Notes: generated by a model not told the origin, from the letters alone. 64,000 bases of DNA from Pteria penguin (GCA_035048485.1 CM068587.1:46375496-46439495); one strand, 5' to 3'; positions 24,444-36,350 are shown, counted from the first letter of the stretch. Program-made: numbers and translations.

Positions 24444-24649
24444 GAAAACAGATTTCCACAGGTACCAAATATCCTAGTCTTAAAAATACTTATACAAATG
24501 TACCTGAGTGTTTAGCAAGTGTAAAATGAATCTCATGTAATATTCATAGTATTCAGTGTTATGGGGAATATTTAAAGGAAACCTAGATACTTCAGAAGGC
24601 TCGGCTAGTTCAGTAATTCAGTTTTCCTTAGATTTGTCCATTGCAGCAA

Positions 24650-24655
24650 AATAAA
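24650..24655 (+). terminator. DERA poly(A) signal candidate (proximal)
   Basis: AATAAA 207 bp after the DERA stop codon. A second AATAAA at 25489-25494 would give a 3' UTR of about 1.05 kb. Which is used cannot be told from sequence. Confidence 0.45.
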
Positions 24656-26070
24656 ACAAAATGTGATCAATTACTATTCAGAGCTTTCCTTTTTTCTAAA
24701 AGAATTCTTATTCTATTCAGTGATGTTCCATCCTCTTCATTTTATTTGTTTCTTTATTTTATTAATTTTTTTTTTTGATTTTGTAAGTTTCCTATAACTT
24801 TTATGAGAAAATATTAGATAGCCTGCAGCCATGGTTCCAGAAAAATATTTGTTGACAGAATTGTTAATATTCAACATTTGCTATCTAAGAAGTCGATCTC
24901 AGTGATCCTATTTGTTTTGTTGGTTGTATTACTATATGTGATAAGCATATGTATACATCAAGTAGTACATGATTATAATTTTTTTGAATGGAATTTTTCT
25001 GACTTTATTCAGCTAAGACTGCCAACGTAAAGGTAAGCAAGGTTCAAAACAGTTTATATTTATTTCAGTTTATGAGCTTTACCATTTGTATGTTGAAGTT
25101 TGTTTCTGTTTGTTCATATCACCTACTGGTTTGTTAGTTACAGTTCGTGCCAAATGATTTAAAGATAATGTACTCATCAATCGAGTTGAAATTAAATGTT
25201 CTTTTCTTTTTTCTGTACAATTGTTTTAAAAACCCTGCTTCTGCTATAATGTCATAGTCAGACTTGGATATTTTGAAGTATTCAACATGGTAACCCATTT
25301 GTCTCCAATCTTTGCAGATCTACAAATATTATCTATCAAGTTTGTTATATGGATACCAGCTGAAAATAGATACTTGAACATTGAATTTTCATTAGATTGA
25401 TGTTTTAGTACATAGATTGTACACCAGTTCAAAGAATTATATTATCAAGTCTTTGTGACAATCATCATTGTATATAGTAATTCTGCTGAATAAAACTTTA
25501 TGTTTAAGACACTGGTTTTTTTTTTATATGTGAAGCTACCAGACAAAAATTCATAAATGATCTTTATACAAAAAATAATGATAGTTTTCATAGGATTTTA
25601 CAGGATCACTACTTCATGTTAAAATTAGCATGAAAATTCAAAATACATGTACTATATGTCAAAACAGATGCTGATTTTTGTGACATTAATGCCTGCGAGT
25701 GCAAATTCAGGATATTTGCTTCCATAAATAATAAATGGATGTAAAAGATGCTGATAGAAACTTTGCATAGATTACATAAATACTAAATGAAGGAATAAAA
25801 TTGAGACTTCATATTTCATGGAGTCTTTGTAATGTAGATATAAATGGCAGTACTTTGAAACTCACTGTAGCTTTCAGTCCCTGATTTACCTAGGTTCATT
25901 TCCTGGTTTGCACTTAAAGTAATGCTTGTAGCTTTATTTGCTTCAAATTTAACAGTTTTTGCTATCTCTTTACCAAAAACTTTGATGACCGCACCGTTTC
26001 AAATGCTATACTAGAAATCGCTGCAACCAATTATATATATTAATAATATTAAATTCATAAGGCTCCTGTG
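24656..26070. other. DERA 3' flank, nothing else seen
   Basis: AT-rich; holds the distal poly(A) signal at 25489. No frame of interest. Confidence 0.45.
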
Positions 26071-26314
26071 TTGATTGATTTCACGTATATGGTGACGGCA
26101 TCTGCCTGATGCATTGCATACAAATTAAGACTTGCAACGGACCCACCCGAAGCAGCGAGGGATCTTTAACGTGCCACGCCTATCATGGCACGGGACCTCG
26201 GTTTTTACTGTCTTATCCGAAATACAGAACACCGGTGCGCCCAGGGCGGGAGTCCAACCCGGGACCTCTGGATCAGGAACCGAGCACCTTATCCACTAGG
26301 CCACACCAGCTTCG
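26071..26314 (-). mobile_element. SINE, second family
   Basis: Tail TTGATTGATTTCACGTATA, body ACGGCATCTGCCTGATGCA and GACCCACCCGAAGCAGCGAG, head AGTCCAACCCGGGACCTC (B-box) and CTTATCCACTAGGCCACACC. Confidence 0.9.
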
Positions 26315-27254
26315 CCTATGTTGATTGAGAGGCATGTTTTATTATATAGGTTCTAATTGATTAAACTGGTTAGACAAAATTCTACCGTTTCAAAATAATT
26401 GGCTTCTGTGCTGTTATAACGAGTTGGGTCGAGGAATGGTAGCTCATACATGTATTTAGTTATACAGATATTAATTCTTTTCTATTTAACCAGCATCTTT
26501 CTGTTTAGCGTGGACACCCAGTTGCATTCATTTTGTTCTGTTTGTTCGTCAATTTGATATTGTTAAATCGTCTTGCACGCAAGGACAGTAAGGAATAGAA
26601 TGTGCTTATCGTACTTGCTAGTAGATCATTATGATTAACAGCCATTTTGTGAATGGCCTTAGAATCAGAGTTTTAGTGAATAGTCCTGTCTATTTGTTGA
26701 TTTGCAAACTTTAACATGGGCCTTGACTTCAGAGCGATTGGAGAGAAAACTTCCATTTTGATGTGTAGTCATTGTGTTCCCTTGATACAGAAAACTTTGA
26801 CCTAGTGACTGAACTTGCAAATAATTTCTGGACATTGCTGCTACCCAGGGGTAGTTTCTGTTCTGATCTTCATTTGACCCAATAATGACGATTTGGGCAC
26901 ATGCATAATTGAAGTATCTATTATTTTTGTTGAAGTTATGTCCCTTTACTGCCACAATCCCACCATAGTAGCTTGAATATCACTTGTACAACTATTCATT
27001 CCTTTCTTTAGGGAATTATATTCTGTATTATCTCTACAATGTAAGCGATAGTTGACTATGTATTGTTTCGAGGTTTGTTGGACTCCTTCCAGTTTCTTTA
27101 AACAGAAAATTTAGAATCGGCTTTTATTCAGTTCAGTGCTACCGGTATATCGTATTGCATTTCAATCTCAGCTGTCGGAAAGTACAATTTCTTATGTAAT
27201 TCATCACCTGCCTCTTTATTTGTTCTTGGCATGGCACAATATAAACCAATGACC
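26315..27254. other. Intergenic, nothing seen
   Basis: Only short frames without similarity. Confidence 0.5.
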
Positions 27255-27561
27255 AGTGGCATAACTAGTTTAAAATTTTATGTATTAAAAAGATAAAGTA
27301 TGGGCTATGGGTCTCCATAAAGCCACAAGTTGGTCCAGGCTGAACCTCTTGCAAGGGAATCAGGGTGAGGGGACGAATCTCTTCGAAACCTCGGCGATTT
27401 TAGCATTTTGATATAAACGAAAATACAAAAAATATGAACTGTAAAATTTTTCAAAAACCGTATACATTCAGATACATGTAAATATTGATTATAATAGACA
27501 TATGTCCTACAGTTTTTTGCGCATTCATTTGTGTTTTTGCGTAAAGGGCGCTACGCCACTG
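27255..27561. mobile_element. hAT-like MITE, AGTGGCATAACTAG ends
   Basis: AGTGGCATAACTAG at the left and GGGCGCTACGCCACTG at the right are inverted ends; ATGACC flanks both (27249-27254 and 27562-27567). Interior has no ORF and is unrelated to the AGTGGCGGAT family. Confidence 0.75.
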
Positions 27562-27854
27562 ATGACCACTGACCCAGTTTACGTTGGCACCACAGACGTC
27601 ATTCATTGCTTCGGATGGGCCTGTTAAATATGTAAATTTTTATTGAGGAACGCAAGGAAAGATACTTCTTTGTAATACATAATGCATAAAAACGACCATA
27701 GTATTCAAATTGTATTTAACGACAGTACAGGCATCCACTTTTAAAGGCAAAGGTTTTTACTTTCAACAAGGAATTTCTTCACTTCGGCAAGTGATTCATG
27801 ACAGTAAGTGATCATTACGCCCTTATAGTATTCGGTGGTTATTTTTTCTTAAAA

Positions 27855-28086
27855 TGATTGATTGAATATTGTTTTACATCACTCCACGATACGTATATGG
27901 TGCATTACATACAAATTTAGACCTTTGCAACGGACCCGCCCGAAGCAGTGAGGAATCTTTTACGTGCCACGCCTACCGTGATACGGGATCTCGGTTTTTA
28001 CTGTCTCATCCGAAAGACCAGACACCGGTGCGCCCAGGACCTCTCGGTCACGAGCCGAGCACCTTATCCAGTGGGCCACATTGGCT
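27855..28086 (-). mobile_element. SINE, second family
   Basis: Tail GATTGATTGAATATTGTTTT, body ACGGACCCGCCCGAAGCAGT, head ends CTTATCCAGTGGGCCACATT; the B-box part is shortened. Confidence 0.88.
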
Positions 28087-28383
28087 AAATTTTTTCTTAA
28101 AACAGAGACTGTATGACAAAGGTCACTCAAGGTCATTCCTGCAAGGGCAAGTTCATTCGGCACACATACCTAAAATATTGGGAAAGGCTTCGTATCTCTT
28201 ACCTTACTCATCAGAATTGTATCATATTTCAAGCCAGTGTTCCTTTTGACAGGGACTTTGGGACAAAGGTCGTTTCTGAAAGGTTAAGGATCCGCAGAAA
28301 ATAAATTTAAAATACAGAGGGGGACAGAAATTTATTAGGCAATAATTATACTTCACACAACTGCTTTTTGCTACTCCGATCAT

Positions 28384-29330
28384 TTTGACTTTTAGCCTTG
28401 GATTTTGACATGCTTTTAAAAATTTTAATCCTTGCTGTATCTTTTGAACTGGCCTTTATATTTCCATATGAATTTCTGTGAATTGATCATAGCTTTCATT
28501 GGTACCATTTGTCTTGACCTATTGACCTTGATCTTGGATTTTGACCTACTTTTAAAAAGCTTTAACCTTGTCTATATATCTTTTGAACCGGCTTTCATAT
28601 TTCCATATGAATTTCAGTGGATCGATCATAGCTTTCATTGGTTCCTTGGTTGTTGACATAGTGACTTTGTTCTTGGACTTTGGCCTGCTTTAAAAAATTA
28701 CCTGAGCTATATCTTTGATACATATTTATAATACACATATAAAGTCGTCAGGATCAGAACTTTCATTTGAAACCATGACTTTTGACTTCATGGTCTTTAC
28801 CATGGATTTGACTAACTAAGGATAGGGCTAATATATTTCACATGTTAATTTCTCAGGATCCAAGATTTCAATTGGTGCCTTAAGTTTTAACCTCTTATCC
28901 TTGCACTTTGACCTACTTTTCAGAAACTTTGAACTGGATTATATCCTTTGAACCGTAAGAGGAAAAGTCTTTTTCTATCATATAGATCACACATGACAAT
29001 TGCTTACATTTTATACCCTTGATTTAGTTAATTTAATTTAATTTTAATTTCGTTTAATAAATAATTTGAATTTGAGTCCGGAGAGCTAATGTCATACCAC
29101 GCAGTCGTTGTCTGCGTCCGTAGACAAAAACTTTAACCTAGGCTATAGCTTTTGAACCAAGAGGGGCAGAGCCTTGAAACTTCGCACATGGGCACATTGT
29201 GGAAGAAGCTTTCATTTTGGACCATGACCTTTGACCTTGTGACCTTGATCTCGGAGTTTGACCTACTTTTCAAAATCTTTAATCTTGGCTATAACTTTTG
29301 AACCAATGGGGGTACCGCTGCGAACTTTGG
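28384..29330. repeat. Degenerate tandem repeat, unit ~137 bp ('TTTTGAACC' type)
   Basis: Six or so diverged copies with the same order of words: TATCTTTTGAACCGG, CATATTTCCATATGAATTTC, ATCATAGCTTTCATTGG, CTTGACC...TTGGATTTTGACCTACTTTT. The first two units (28430-28700) are the clearest. Related text recurs at 29400-29560, 31790-32040 and 34380-35100. Confidence 0.85.
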
Positions 29331-29749
29331 ATGGCCTTTTACAGACTTAATAGTGTGCTTACCCTGTTTTTGATAACACCCCTCCCCCGAAACGAAATTT
29401 GGGGGTATATAGGAATCACCTTGTCCATCTGTCTGTTTTGGCCTTAACTTTTGAACCAGAAGAGATGGGGATTTCATATTACACATGTGTATTCCTCGTG
29501 GCAAGACCTTTCTGTCGGCACCGACATTTTTCACTCTGTGATCTTGACCTCCATGTTTGACTATAAGTTAGGGCGGGGTAAGATCCAGTGCCCTAATATA
29601 GCTACCAGTATCTTATGGTGGTGTTTGTACCGGGGTATTTATTACACATAGCGTCTTTGAATGTACCATTATCCAGACAGTTTCCACAGTGCCCTAATAT
29701 AGTCAACGGCATCTTATCTCACACACAGACTTCTTGAAAACTTTTGAAA

Positions 29750-29818
29750 CTTGTCAGACATTCGGTCTGACAAACTGATGGACTTTGTCAGACCGAACAA
29801 ACTTTTGTCAGACCGAAG
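29750..29818. repeat. Clustered TTTGTCAGACCGAA repeats forming a hairpin
   Basis: TTCGGTCTGACAAA at 29761-29774 is the exact inverse of TTTGTCAGACCGAA at 29784-29797, loop 9 bp; a direct copy follows at 29804-29817. Confidence 0.85.
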
Positions 29819-29920
29819 TTTTTTCACAATATTTGGAGTAGGAAATGAAAAAATATGAAAATAAACACCAGCTGAATTCAATTAATTAATCATATTCAAT
29901 TTGCATTTCATATTCTTTAA

Positions 29921-30262
29921 CTATTTGTTCCATTGTCTGTCATTTTCATCTTCAGATTGTTCATCATCACTTTCACCGTCATCTTCCTCGACATCACTCA
30001 TATCTTCCTCTGTAGTCTGTGTCTCACTTTCATCCATACCCTTCTCTCTCATTGACTCCCTGTCATCTCCCTCTTGTATATCAGCTGCAACTTCAACTCT
30101 TTCAACATCTTCAACACTTTCAACATCTTCAACTATTTCAACAACTTCAGCTCTTCCATCCCCAAGCTCATTCTCAACAACTCTGTCATTTTGGAATGTG
30201 CATTTGTGTTTTTGGCCCGGCTTCCCCGACGCCACATACTTTTTAAGCTAGGAGGCCGCCAT
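29921..30262 (-). pseudogene. Acidic ORF with an in-frame stop at codon 5 (unrecognised)
   Basis: From ATG at 30262-30260 the frame reads M-A-A-S-stop (TAG at 30250-30248) and then stays open for over 100 codons to the TAG at 29921. The open part starts LKKYVASGKPGQKHKCTFQN and turns into a strongly acidic, Glu/Asp/Ser/Val tract with EDVES-like repeats. The 5' part is GC-rich with several CpGs, unlike its surroundings, and AAAATGGCGGCC around the ATG resembles a YY1-type site. It may be a dead gene or transposon-gene start, or a live exon entered by splicing at the CTCCTAG. I do not recognise the family. Confidence 0.35.
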
Positions 30263-30741
30263 TTTGACCTTCATGTGATACACAAATCTTAACGAAGACG
30301 CTTAAATCTGATCAGGATATTCAATCGGAACACCTTCGCCATTTTTTACAAAAAAAAAAAAATGCGTACGGAAATGCACGAGTTGTTACGATTGCAGGGT
30401 ATTCAGACTCGCTTAAAGCATTCGTATGATCACGACGGATTAAACTGTATTAGTTCGGATCAGAAAGGTGTACAGAGTTCGGAAATATCGTATCGGACAT
30501 TTGGACCGACAAAATGATGATTTCTATCGGACTTTTGAATTTTTTATCGGCAAAACCGACAGTTTTCAGGAACTCTACCCACACATTGAAATATATCCCG
30601 GTACTGAGTGTTTACTGGAGATACTTTTTACCCCCACCTTTTTAAAGACTGGGGTATTTAAAATTCGCCATGTCCGGGCTATGTGTGTGTGTGTGTGTTT
30701 GTTCATCTTACCCAGGTCTTGACTGACCGAGCTATAAGCCA

Positions 30742-30812
30742 TTTTAATTAAAACCAGATCCGCTATGGGACAAATAAGGAAGCGGAGTACAGATCTGGTT
30801 TTAATCGGAATT
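30742..30812. mobile_element. 71-bp internally deleted hairpin of the same MITE
   Basis: ATTAAAACCAGATC joined directly to the other end (GGGACAAATAAGGAAGCGG ... AGATCTGGTTTTAATC); the interior of about 300 bp is gone. It can fold on itself through a 14-bp stem. Confidence 0.8.
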
Positions 30813-31789
30813 GATATTTGGCCATAAGTTAGTCACTGTGATTGATCTTCACATAAATATTCATCAGAGCCTAAAGGTGTGATGACCCTGATCTAGGGTA
30901 TTGTGACGCTGTAGAGTCATTACTTATGTTCTTGCCTAGAATATTAGTCAACTACTTTGTGATAGATAGTGGCAAAACAATTACACAAATATTCATCAGA
31001 AACTAAAAGTGCGTTAATATATACCCTCATGACCTAAGGATAAGGTGGCAGGGATATTTGTAGTCGGCAGTGATGACTTTTCTAGTTGTTCTTTTTGGCG
31101 TTTCCTTGGTGTACAGTTATCATTATAGTCATAGAAACAAGGACGAAACTAGAAAGGTTAGCAGAGTATTTTATTACAATGATTTCCCAGTAGAACAGTA
31201 CTGTTGGTATGACGTATTCTCACGTGACTTGAGCAATAGTGTCATTAATATGTATACAGATAAGACCTGATAAGAACACAAGTAAAAGATAAGATATCTT
31301 ATTCTTATATGTGAAATGGAAATGCAGACAAAATTTTAATTGGTATAGATCTGGAACGCGAACGGATTATTGGACAAAGGGTCCCAGTTTCAAACCTGTT
31401 GCCGGGGCATTTGCGTTTCTCGTACACATCATATTTACGCTTAGAGGCATTTACCTCATGTATTGTTCTTCATTTACCCAACATATTGCAGTTTTCTCAC
31501 AGTGGTCATATACCTAGAGGCTATCATTGTATACTGATCAAACAAATCAAAATTTCAAATACCATGTTTAACTAAGTCGAACGAAATATAGATCTGATTC
31601 TTATTATATTCATTGCATGCATATCAGTGTTCATAAACACTTTTGGCCGGATTGCAGTGCAATTCCGATCTATATATTGATGATGTGTGTCTGTCTGTCC
31701 GTCCGCCTGACTGCCCGTCAACATCTTGGTTAAAATTTCTGTTTAAGCAAACTAAAAGGATTGTAATCATGGTACTACACGCATACTTT
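30813..31789. other. Intergenic, nothing supported
   Basis: Short unrelated frames, AT-rich. Confidence 0.45.
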
Positions 31790-32040
31790 AGTAGGTTCCT
31801 TATGACCAGGGCTTCAAATTATGCCATGACTTTTGACATAGTAACCTTGACCTTGGACTTTGACCTATTTTTTAGCAAATTTTGACTTTGGCTATATCTT
31901 TTGAATGAATAGGGATAGAGCTTTGGTACTGCGAACATAGGTTCTTTATGACGAATGCTTTCAATTGATACTATGACTTTTGACGTTGTTACCTTGACCT
32001 AGTTTCAAATTTGCTTTGAAATTTGGCCATACCGCCTTAA
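31790..32040. repeat. Dispersed copy of the ~137 bp repeat
   Basis: Same words as at 28.4-29.3 kb: GACCTTGGACTTTGACC, CTATATCTTTTGAATGAA, TAGGTTCTTTATGAC. About two degraded units. Confidence 0.75.
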
Positions 32041-32064
32041 GCGGTTTCTTGTTTTCTATTCATA

Positions 32065-32228
32065 CACAGTCAACCTTGCTGCAAAGACCACCTGTATTAA
32101 GCAATTACCTATGCTAAACAACCACATCTCTGCGTTTCCTTCTACTAATTGTTACAGTTTACACGTACAAAATCAACCTGTATTAAAAGGTCGCCTACCT
32201 AAGTGACTGAAAACAGGTTTAACTGTGT
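32065..32228. mobile_element. MITE, related ACAGTCAACCT ends
   Basis: ACACAGTCAACCTTGCTGC / CAGGTTTAACTGTGT ends and GACCACCTGTATTAAGC inside, similar to 33978-34166. Confidence 0.65.
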
Positions 32229-32281
32229 AAGTAATGCATTGAGAAATTCATAGTATATTGCATTGTCTTTGATGAATGTAT

Positions 32282-32882
32282 GTTTATCTTACCCTTGTTT
32301 AATGGCTTAAGTGTTATCATGCCTTTGTTCAGTGAGTTTAGTGTTATCATACCACTGTCTGGTCGATTAAATAATATCATATCCCACTTCAGTGGCTTAA
32401 CTTATAAGTGTTATCATATCACTGTTCAGTGGCTTAAGTTTTATTATACTCCCCTGTCCAGTGGCTTAAATGTTATCATACCCTTTTTCAGTGGCTTAAG
32501 TGTTACCATACCTTTGTTCAGTGAATTAGTATTATCATACCCCTGGTCAGTTACTTAAGTGTTATCATACCTCTGTCCGGTGGCTTACGTGTAATCATAC
32601 CCCTGGTCAGTTACATAAGTGTTATCATACCTCTGTTCAGCGGCTTAAGTGTTATCATACTCTGTTCAGTTACTTAAGTGTTATAATACCCCTGTCCAGT
32701 GGCTTAAGTGTTATCATACCCTTGTTCAGTGACTTTAGGGTTATCATACCCCTGTTCAGTGGCTTACGTGTAATCATACCCCTGGTCAGTTACTTAAGTG
32801 TTATCATACCCCTGTTCAGTGGCTTAAGTGTTATCATAACCCTGTTCAGTGGCTTAAGTGTTATCATACCCCTGTTCTGATG
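32282..32882. repeat. 30-bp minisatellite
   Basis: About 20 copies of a 30-bp unit reading GTGTTATCATACCCCTGTTC plus AGTGGCTTAA, with point differences and a few shortened units. It follows a MITE at 32065-32228. Confidence 0.95.
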
Positions 32883-33117
32883 TTCAGTGAATGCAATATT
32901 GGTCCACATTCATCTTGTAAATGCAGTTTTGAAAAATTAATGCATCGTCCGTGAATTTTAACATTCACGACGGAAGTAGCGACCCAAACAGGAGATGCTT
33001 ATTCCTCCCGGTACCAGGTCGCACTTTTGGTTTGCGGGGCTCCATGAAATCACCAATTGTGTATTGTGATTAGGTTAATAAAGAAAAGGAATAGACTATT
33101 TCCGAGTTATATCCAAA

Positions 33118-33650
33118 CTACTGGTATCACCGCTGCTGTATCATTTATCATATCACTGCTATTGTATCATGTATCGTATCACCGCTGCTGTGTCGAGTAT
33201 CATATCACCGCTGCTGTATCATGTATCATATCACTGCTGCTGTATCATGTATCATATCACTGCTGCTGTATCATGTATCATATCAACGCCGCTGTATCGT
33301 GTATAGTATCCCCGCTGCTGTATCGTGTATCATATCACTGCTGCTGTATCATGTATCATATCACTGCCTCTGTATCATGTATCATATCACTGCTGCTGTA
33401 TCATGTATCATATCACTGCTGCTGTATCATGTATCGTATCACCGCCGCTGTATCGTGTATCGTATCACCGCTGCTGTATCGTGTATCATATCACTGCTGC
33501 TGTATCGTGTATCATATCACCTCTGCTGTATCGTGTATCATGTCACTGCTGCTGTATCATGTATCGTATTACTGCTGCTTTGTCGTGTGTCGTATTACCG
33601 TTGCTGTATCGTGTATCGTATCACTTCTGTTGTATCGTGTATGGTATCGC
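33118..33650. repeat. 26-bp minisatellite open in all three forward frames
   Basis: About 20 copies of a 26-bp unit, TATCACTGCTGCTGTATCAT then GTATCA. Because 26 is not a multiple of 3 and the unit has no stop on the plus strand, all three forward frames are open and encode the same 26-residue repeat (Tyr/His/Ile/Ser/Cys-rich). This is a repeat effect, not evidence for a protein. Confidence 0.95.
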
Positions 33651-33977
33651 GGTATACCGTTACGCTCCTAACCGAGAATGGTATTTTCGGTGACATTGGT
33701 TGGATATGTTCATATGCTACCTTTTTGAACTGCTTTTCTGGACAATGATAATTTAAGTATTGTATATATGTACCTAATTCCACGTACATGTTGATAACCC
33801 AGACACTCAGTTTTTCTGAACGGAGATTTCAACATTCTGCTTATTGATCACTAGGCTATTATTGCAATGGGTAGTATCTAGAAAAAGGATTATCCTTCAA
33901 CAGTAAATGTAGGTTGTGCAGAACTGGCTAATTTTTTTTTTCAAATTTTCACCCAGTTGAAATAAATACTTCCAAAT

Positions 33978-34166
33978 ACAGTAAAACCTGCTTTAAAGAC
34001 CGCTAATGTTATTATAAGCGATCACTTGTCTTTAACGACCACCGTTGTCTGATTCAAACTACGTATTGTCCATATAAAAGCAATGTATGTATAAGCCACC
34101 TGCATTATTCAAGTGGCCACTTTTCAATCTTCCGTTTGGTGGTCGCTTAAAGCAGGTTTGACAGTA
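33978..34166. mobile_element. MITE, ACAGTAAAACCTG ends
   Basis: ACAGTAAAACCTGCTTTAAA and, inverted, CGCTTAAAGCAGGTTTGACA; GACCACCGTTGTCT inside. 189 bp. Confidence 0.75.
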
Positions 34167-34379
34167 CTTTTGATAGCATGAGTATTTCAAGGCCTGATGA
34201 CGCTTCCTGTATTTTTCTTAAAGATGTCGTTTGATTGATTCAGCTGCTGATCACTATGTGACTTACATGTATCCTTTTATTGTTACTCCTCACGTTTGGG
34301 CCTTGTATAACCAGTAGCATTTATTCCAGAACGAATGCAGAACATTTGACAGTGTTAAATCAAGAGTGATGAGCGAATT

Positions 34380-34738
34380 TTATTTGTTAGCTCGCCGGGA
34401 CGAAAGTCCAGATAGCTAATGCTATATCCTAGGTGTCGTCATCGTCGTCAGCGGCGGATCCGTTTACAAAACTATAACCTGAACAATATCTTTTGAACAG
34501 CAAGGGACAAGACTTTGATATTCGCGTATAGATTCTCCGTGACCAGAGCTTTTGTTTAGGGTCATAACTTTTTACCTAATGACGTTGACCTTGGACTTTG
34601 TCTTATTTTCCAAGGAATATGACTTTCATATTTCACATATAGATGCCTCATGACTAGAACTTTAAATTTCCTTTAAGTTCATGATTTTGACCCAATACTT
34701 TGACCTTGGACTTTTACCCAACCCCCCCCCCCTTTACA

Positions 34739-34790
<52 letters not shown>

Positions 34791-35100
34791 TTAACCTGGC
34801 CTATATCTTTTGAATCATAAATAATTTGGCTTTGATGTTTCACGCATAGGTTCCTTGTCAACAGAAATTCATTCAGGCCATTACTTTACTATGCGACTTG
34901 GCCCTAGAACTTCTACCATCTTTTCAAAACCATTAACCTGGCTTATATATTTTGAATTATAGGGAATACTGATATTTATCGTATAGATCGCCCATGACCG
35001 GGACTTCACCTTGACCCTAAACTTTGACCTTTCTGAAAACTTTGACCGTGTTATATTCATTTGAACCCTAAATGATACGGATTTCATAGTTTTCTTTATA
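34380..35100. repeat. Dispersed copies of the ~137 bp repeat with a (AAT)n microsatellite
   Basis: Starts with a TTAGCTCGCCGGGACG head, then about four degraded units with CTATATCTTTTGAATC and GACCTTGGACTTT. An (AAT)n run of about 55 bp lies at 34738-34791, preceded by a C10 run. Confidence 0.75.
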
Positions 35101-35352
35101 TCGCCTCAATATGACAGTCGCTTACATGTGGCACTCTTGATTTTGTGGTATTGACCGTGACATTTAGCACAAGTTTTATCTTGTTATGATATTCTAGTCT
35201 TATTTTAAGCCTAATACTCATCTGGAATCCCAGAATCAAGGATGTATTTCAGTTTTATTTTTGGTCAACTTGTGGAATCGCGTTTGATAATTGCAACACT
35301 ATAAAGTAATCCAGTGAGCTTGGATGTCTTCTGACAACTCTTGTTTGATTCT

Positions 35353-35499
35353 TGTTTCACGCCACACATAGATAATATTGCACTCATGTAGTGACTTACG
35401 CAATGCATTGTGCCACCAACAGCAACAGGTGGGTCTCGAAATTGGGACCACCTGGTCAAGAGCCGAGCACCTAACCAATTGCGTTACGCTGACTCAGCT
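35353..35499 (-). mobile_element. Degraded tRNA-derived SINE
   Basis: Plus-strand text GAGCCGAGCACCTAACCAAT and TGCGTTACGCTGACTCAGC reads on the minus strand as a tRNA-like head; B-box is decayed (CCCAATTTCGAGACC). Confidence 0.6.
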
Positions 35500-35694
35500 A
35501 ATTTAAGATAGGGGTCTAGAACGACGCGAACTTGATGCCAGTCGTATCTTGTGAGATTTTCTTTTCATGAGATGAAGCGTTTAACCACAAGATCCCTTAT
35601 CAGGATCGTATTGTGCGTGTTAATATCACGTGACTGCCTTAGGTTAGTATGAGTGAACGACGTACTGCCACATCGTTGACACGTATGGCAATAC

Positions 35695-35853
35695 AGTGGC
35701 GGATCCAGGATTTCCGAAAAAGGGGGGCCCAAATGGGTATTAGCCAAACTTCTGAGCCATTTTTGGTGCAAAATTTTGATTTTTACTAATAAATATTTGA
35801 CCAAAAGGGGGGGGGGGGGGCGGCGTGCCCCCGCCCCCTCTAAATGCGCCACT
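35695..35853. mobile_element. hAT-like MITE, flanked by GCAATAC
   Basis: AGTGGCGGATCCAGGATTTC to GCGCCACT, opposite orientation to the copies at 9450 and 21602. GCAATAC directly abuts both ends, a 7-8 bp target duplication as hAT elements make (superfamily knowledge). Confidence 0.88.
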
Positions 35854-36009
35854 GCAATACATCGTGTAGAAAAGAGAGAAAACTCATATCCTTATTTTAC
35901 ATGAAAGTAATATGATACCGGTATAACTACATATTAGGCAGGATTTATGCAGTTTTGTCCTTACCTTCTGAATATATGTAATGATACAGCCTTTTTATGT
36001 GTTGTATTC

Positions 36010-36139
36010 AGTGTCGGATCCAGGATTTCCGAAAAAGGGGGGTACGTGTGTATTAGCCAAACTATTTCAGCCATTTTTGGTGCAAAATCTGGATTTTTAC
36101 TATTAAGTATGTGCCCCCCCCCCCTCTAAATCCACCTCT
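36010..36139. mobile_element. hAT-like MITE, degraded copy
   Basis: AGTGTCGGATCCAGGATTTC and CCATTTTTGGTGCAAAATCT match the copy 150 bp upstream; the right end has decayed to CCACCTCTG. Confidence 0.75.
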
Positions 36140-36227
36140 GGTAGTTAAAAGCCAGTTACTGTTCAAGAAGGGTGTAATTCGGATTCGTTTTATAAAGTAT
36201 TCAACAAAATTCATGAAAATGACATTG

Positions 36228-36350
36228 TCGGGTTTGATTTGATTTATTAGAGTTTTGCGTCTCTTACAATAATTCTTTAGTGATACTGCGAAAAGGAGGT
36301 AGCAACATCTTGCACATAGTGCCGCTAGCGCTATCTGAGGAATTGAATTC
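36228..36350 (-). mobile_element. Degraded SINE of the same family
   Basis: Weak match to the tail and centre (GTTTTGCGTCTCTTACAAT, ATACTGCGAAAAGGAGGTAG). Confidence 0.45.

Noticed and set aside
27869..28249. 126-codon frame
   Set aside because: Antisense reading of a SINE; the same peptide words recur in the SINE copies at 26109 and 57151.
29901..30251. Ser/Thr-rich frames on the plus strand
   Set aside because: Shadows of the acidic minus-strand frame: Glu/Asp codons read backward give Ser/Leu/Phe.
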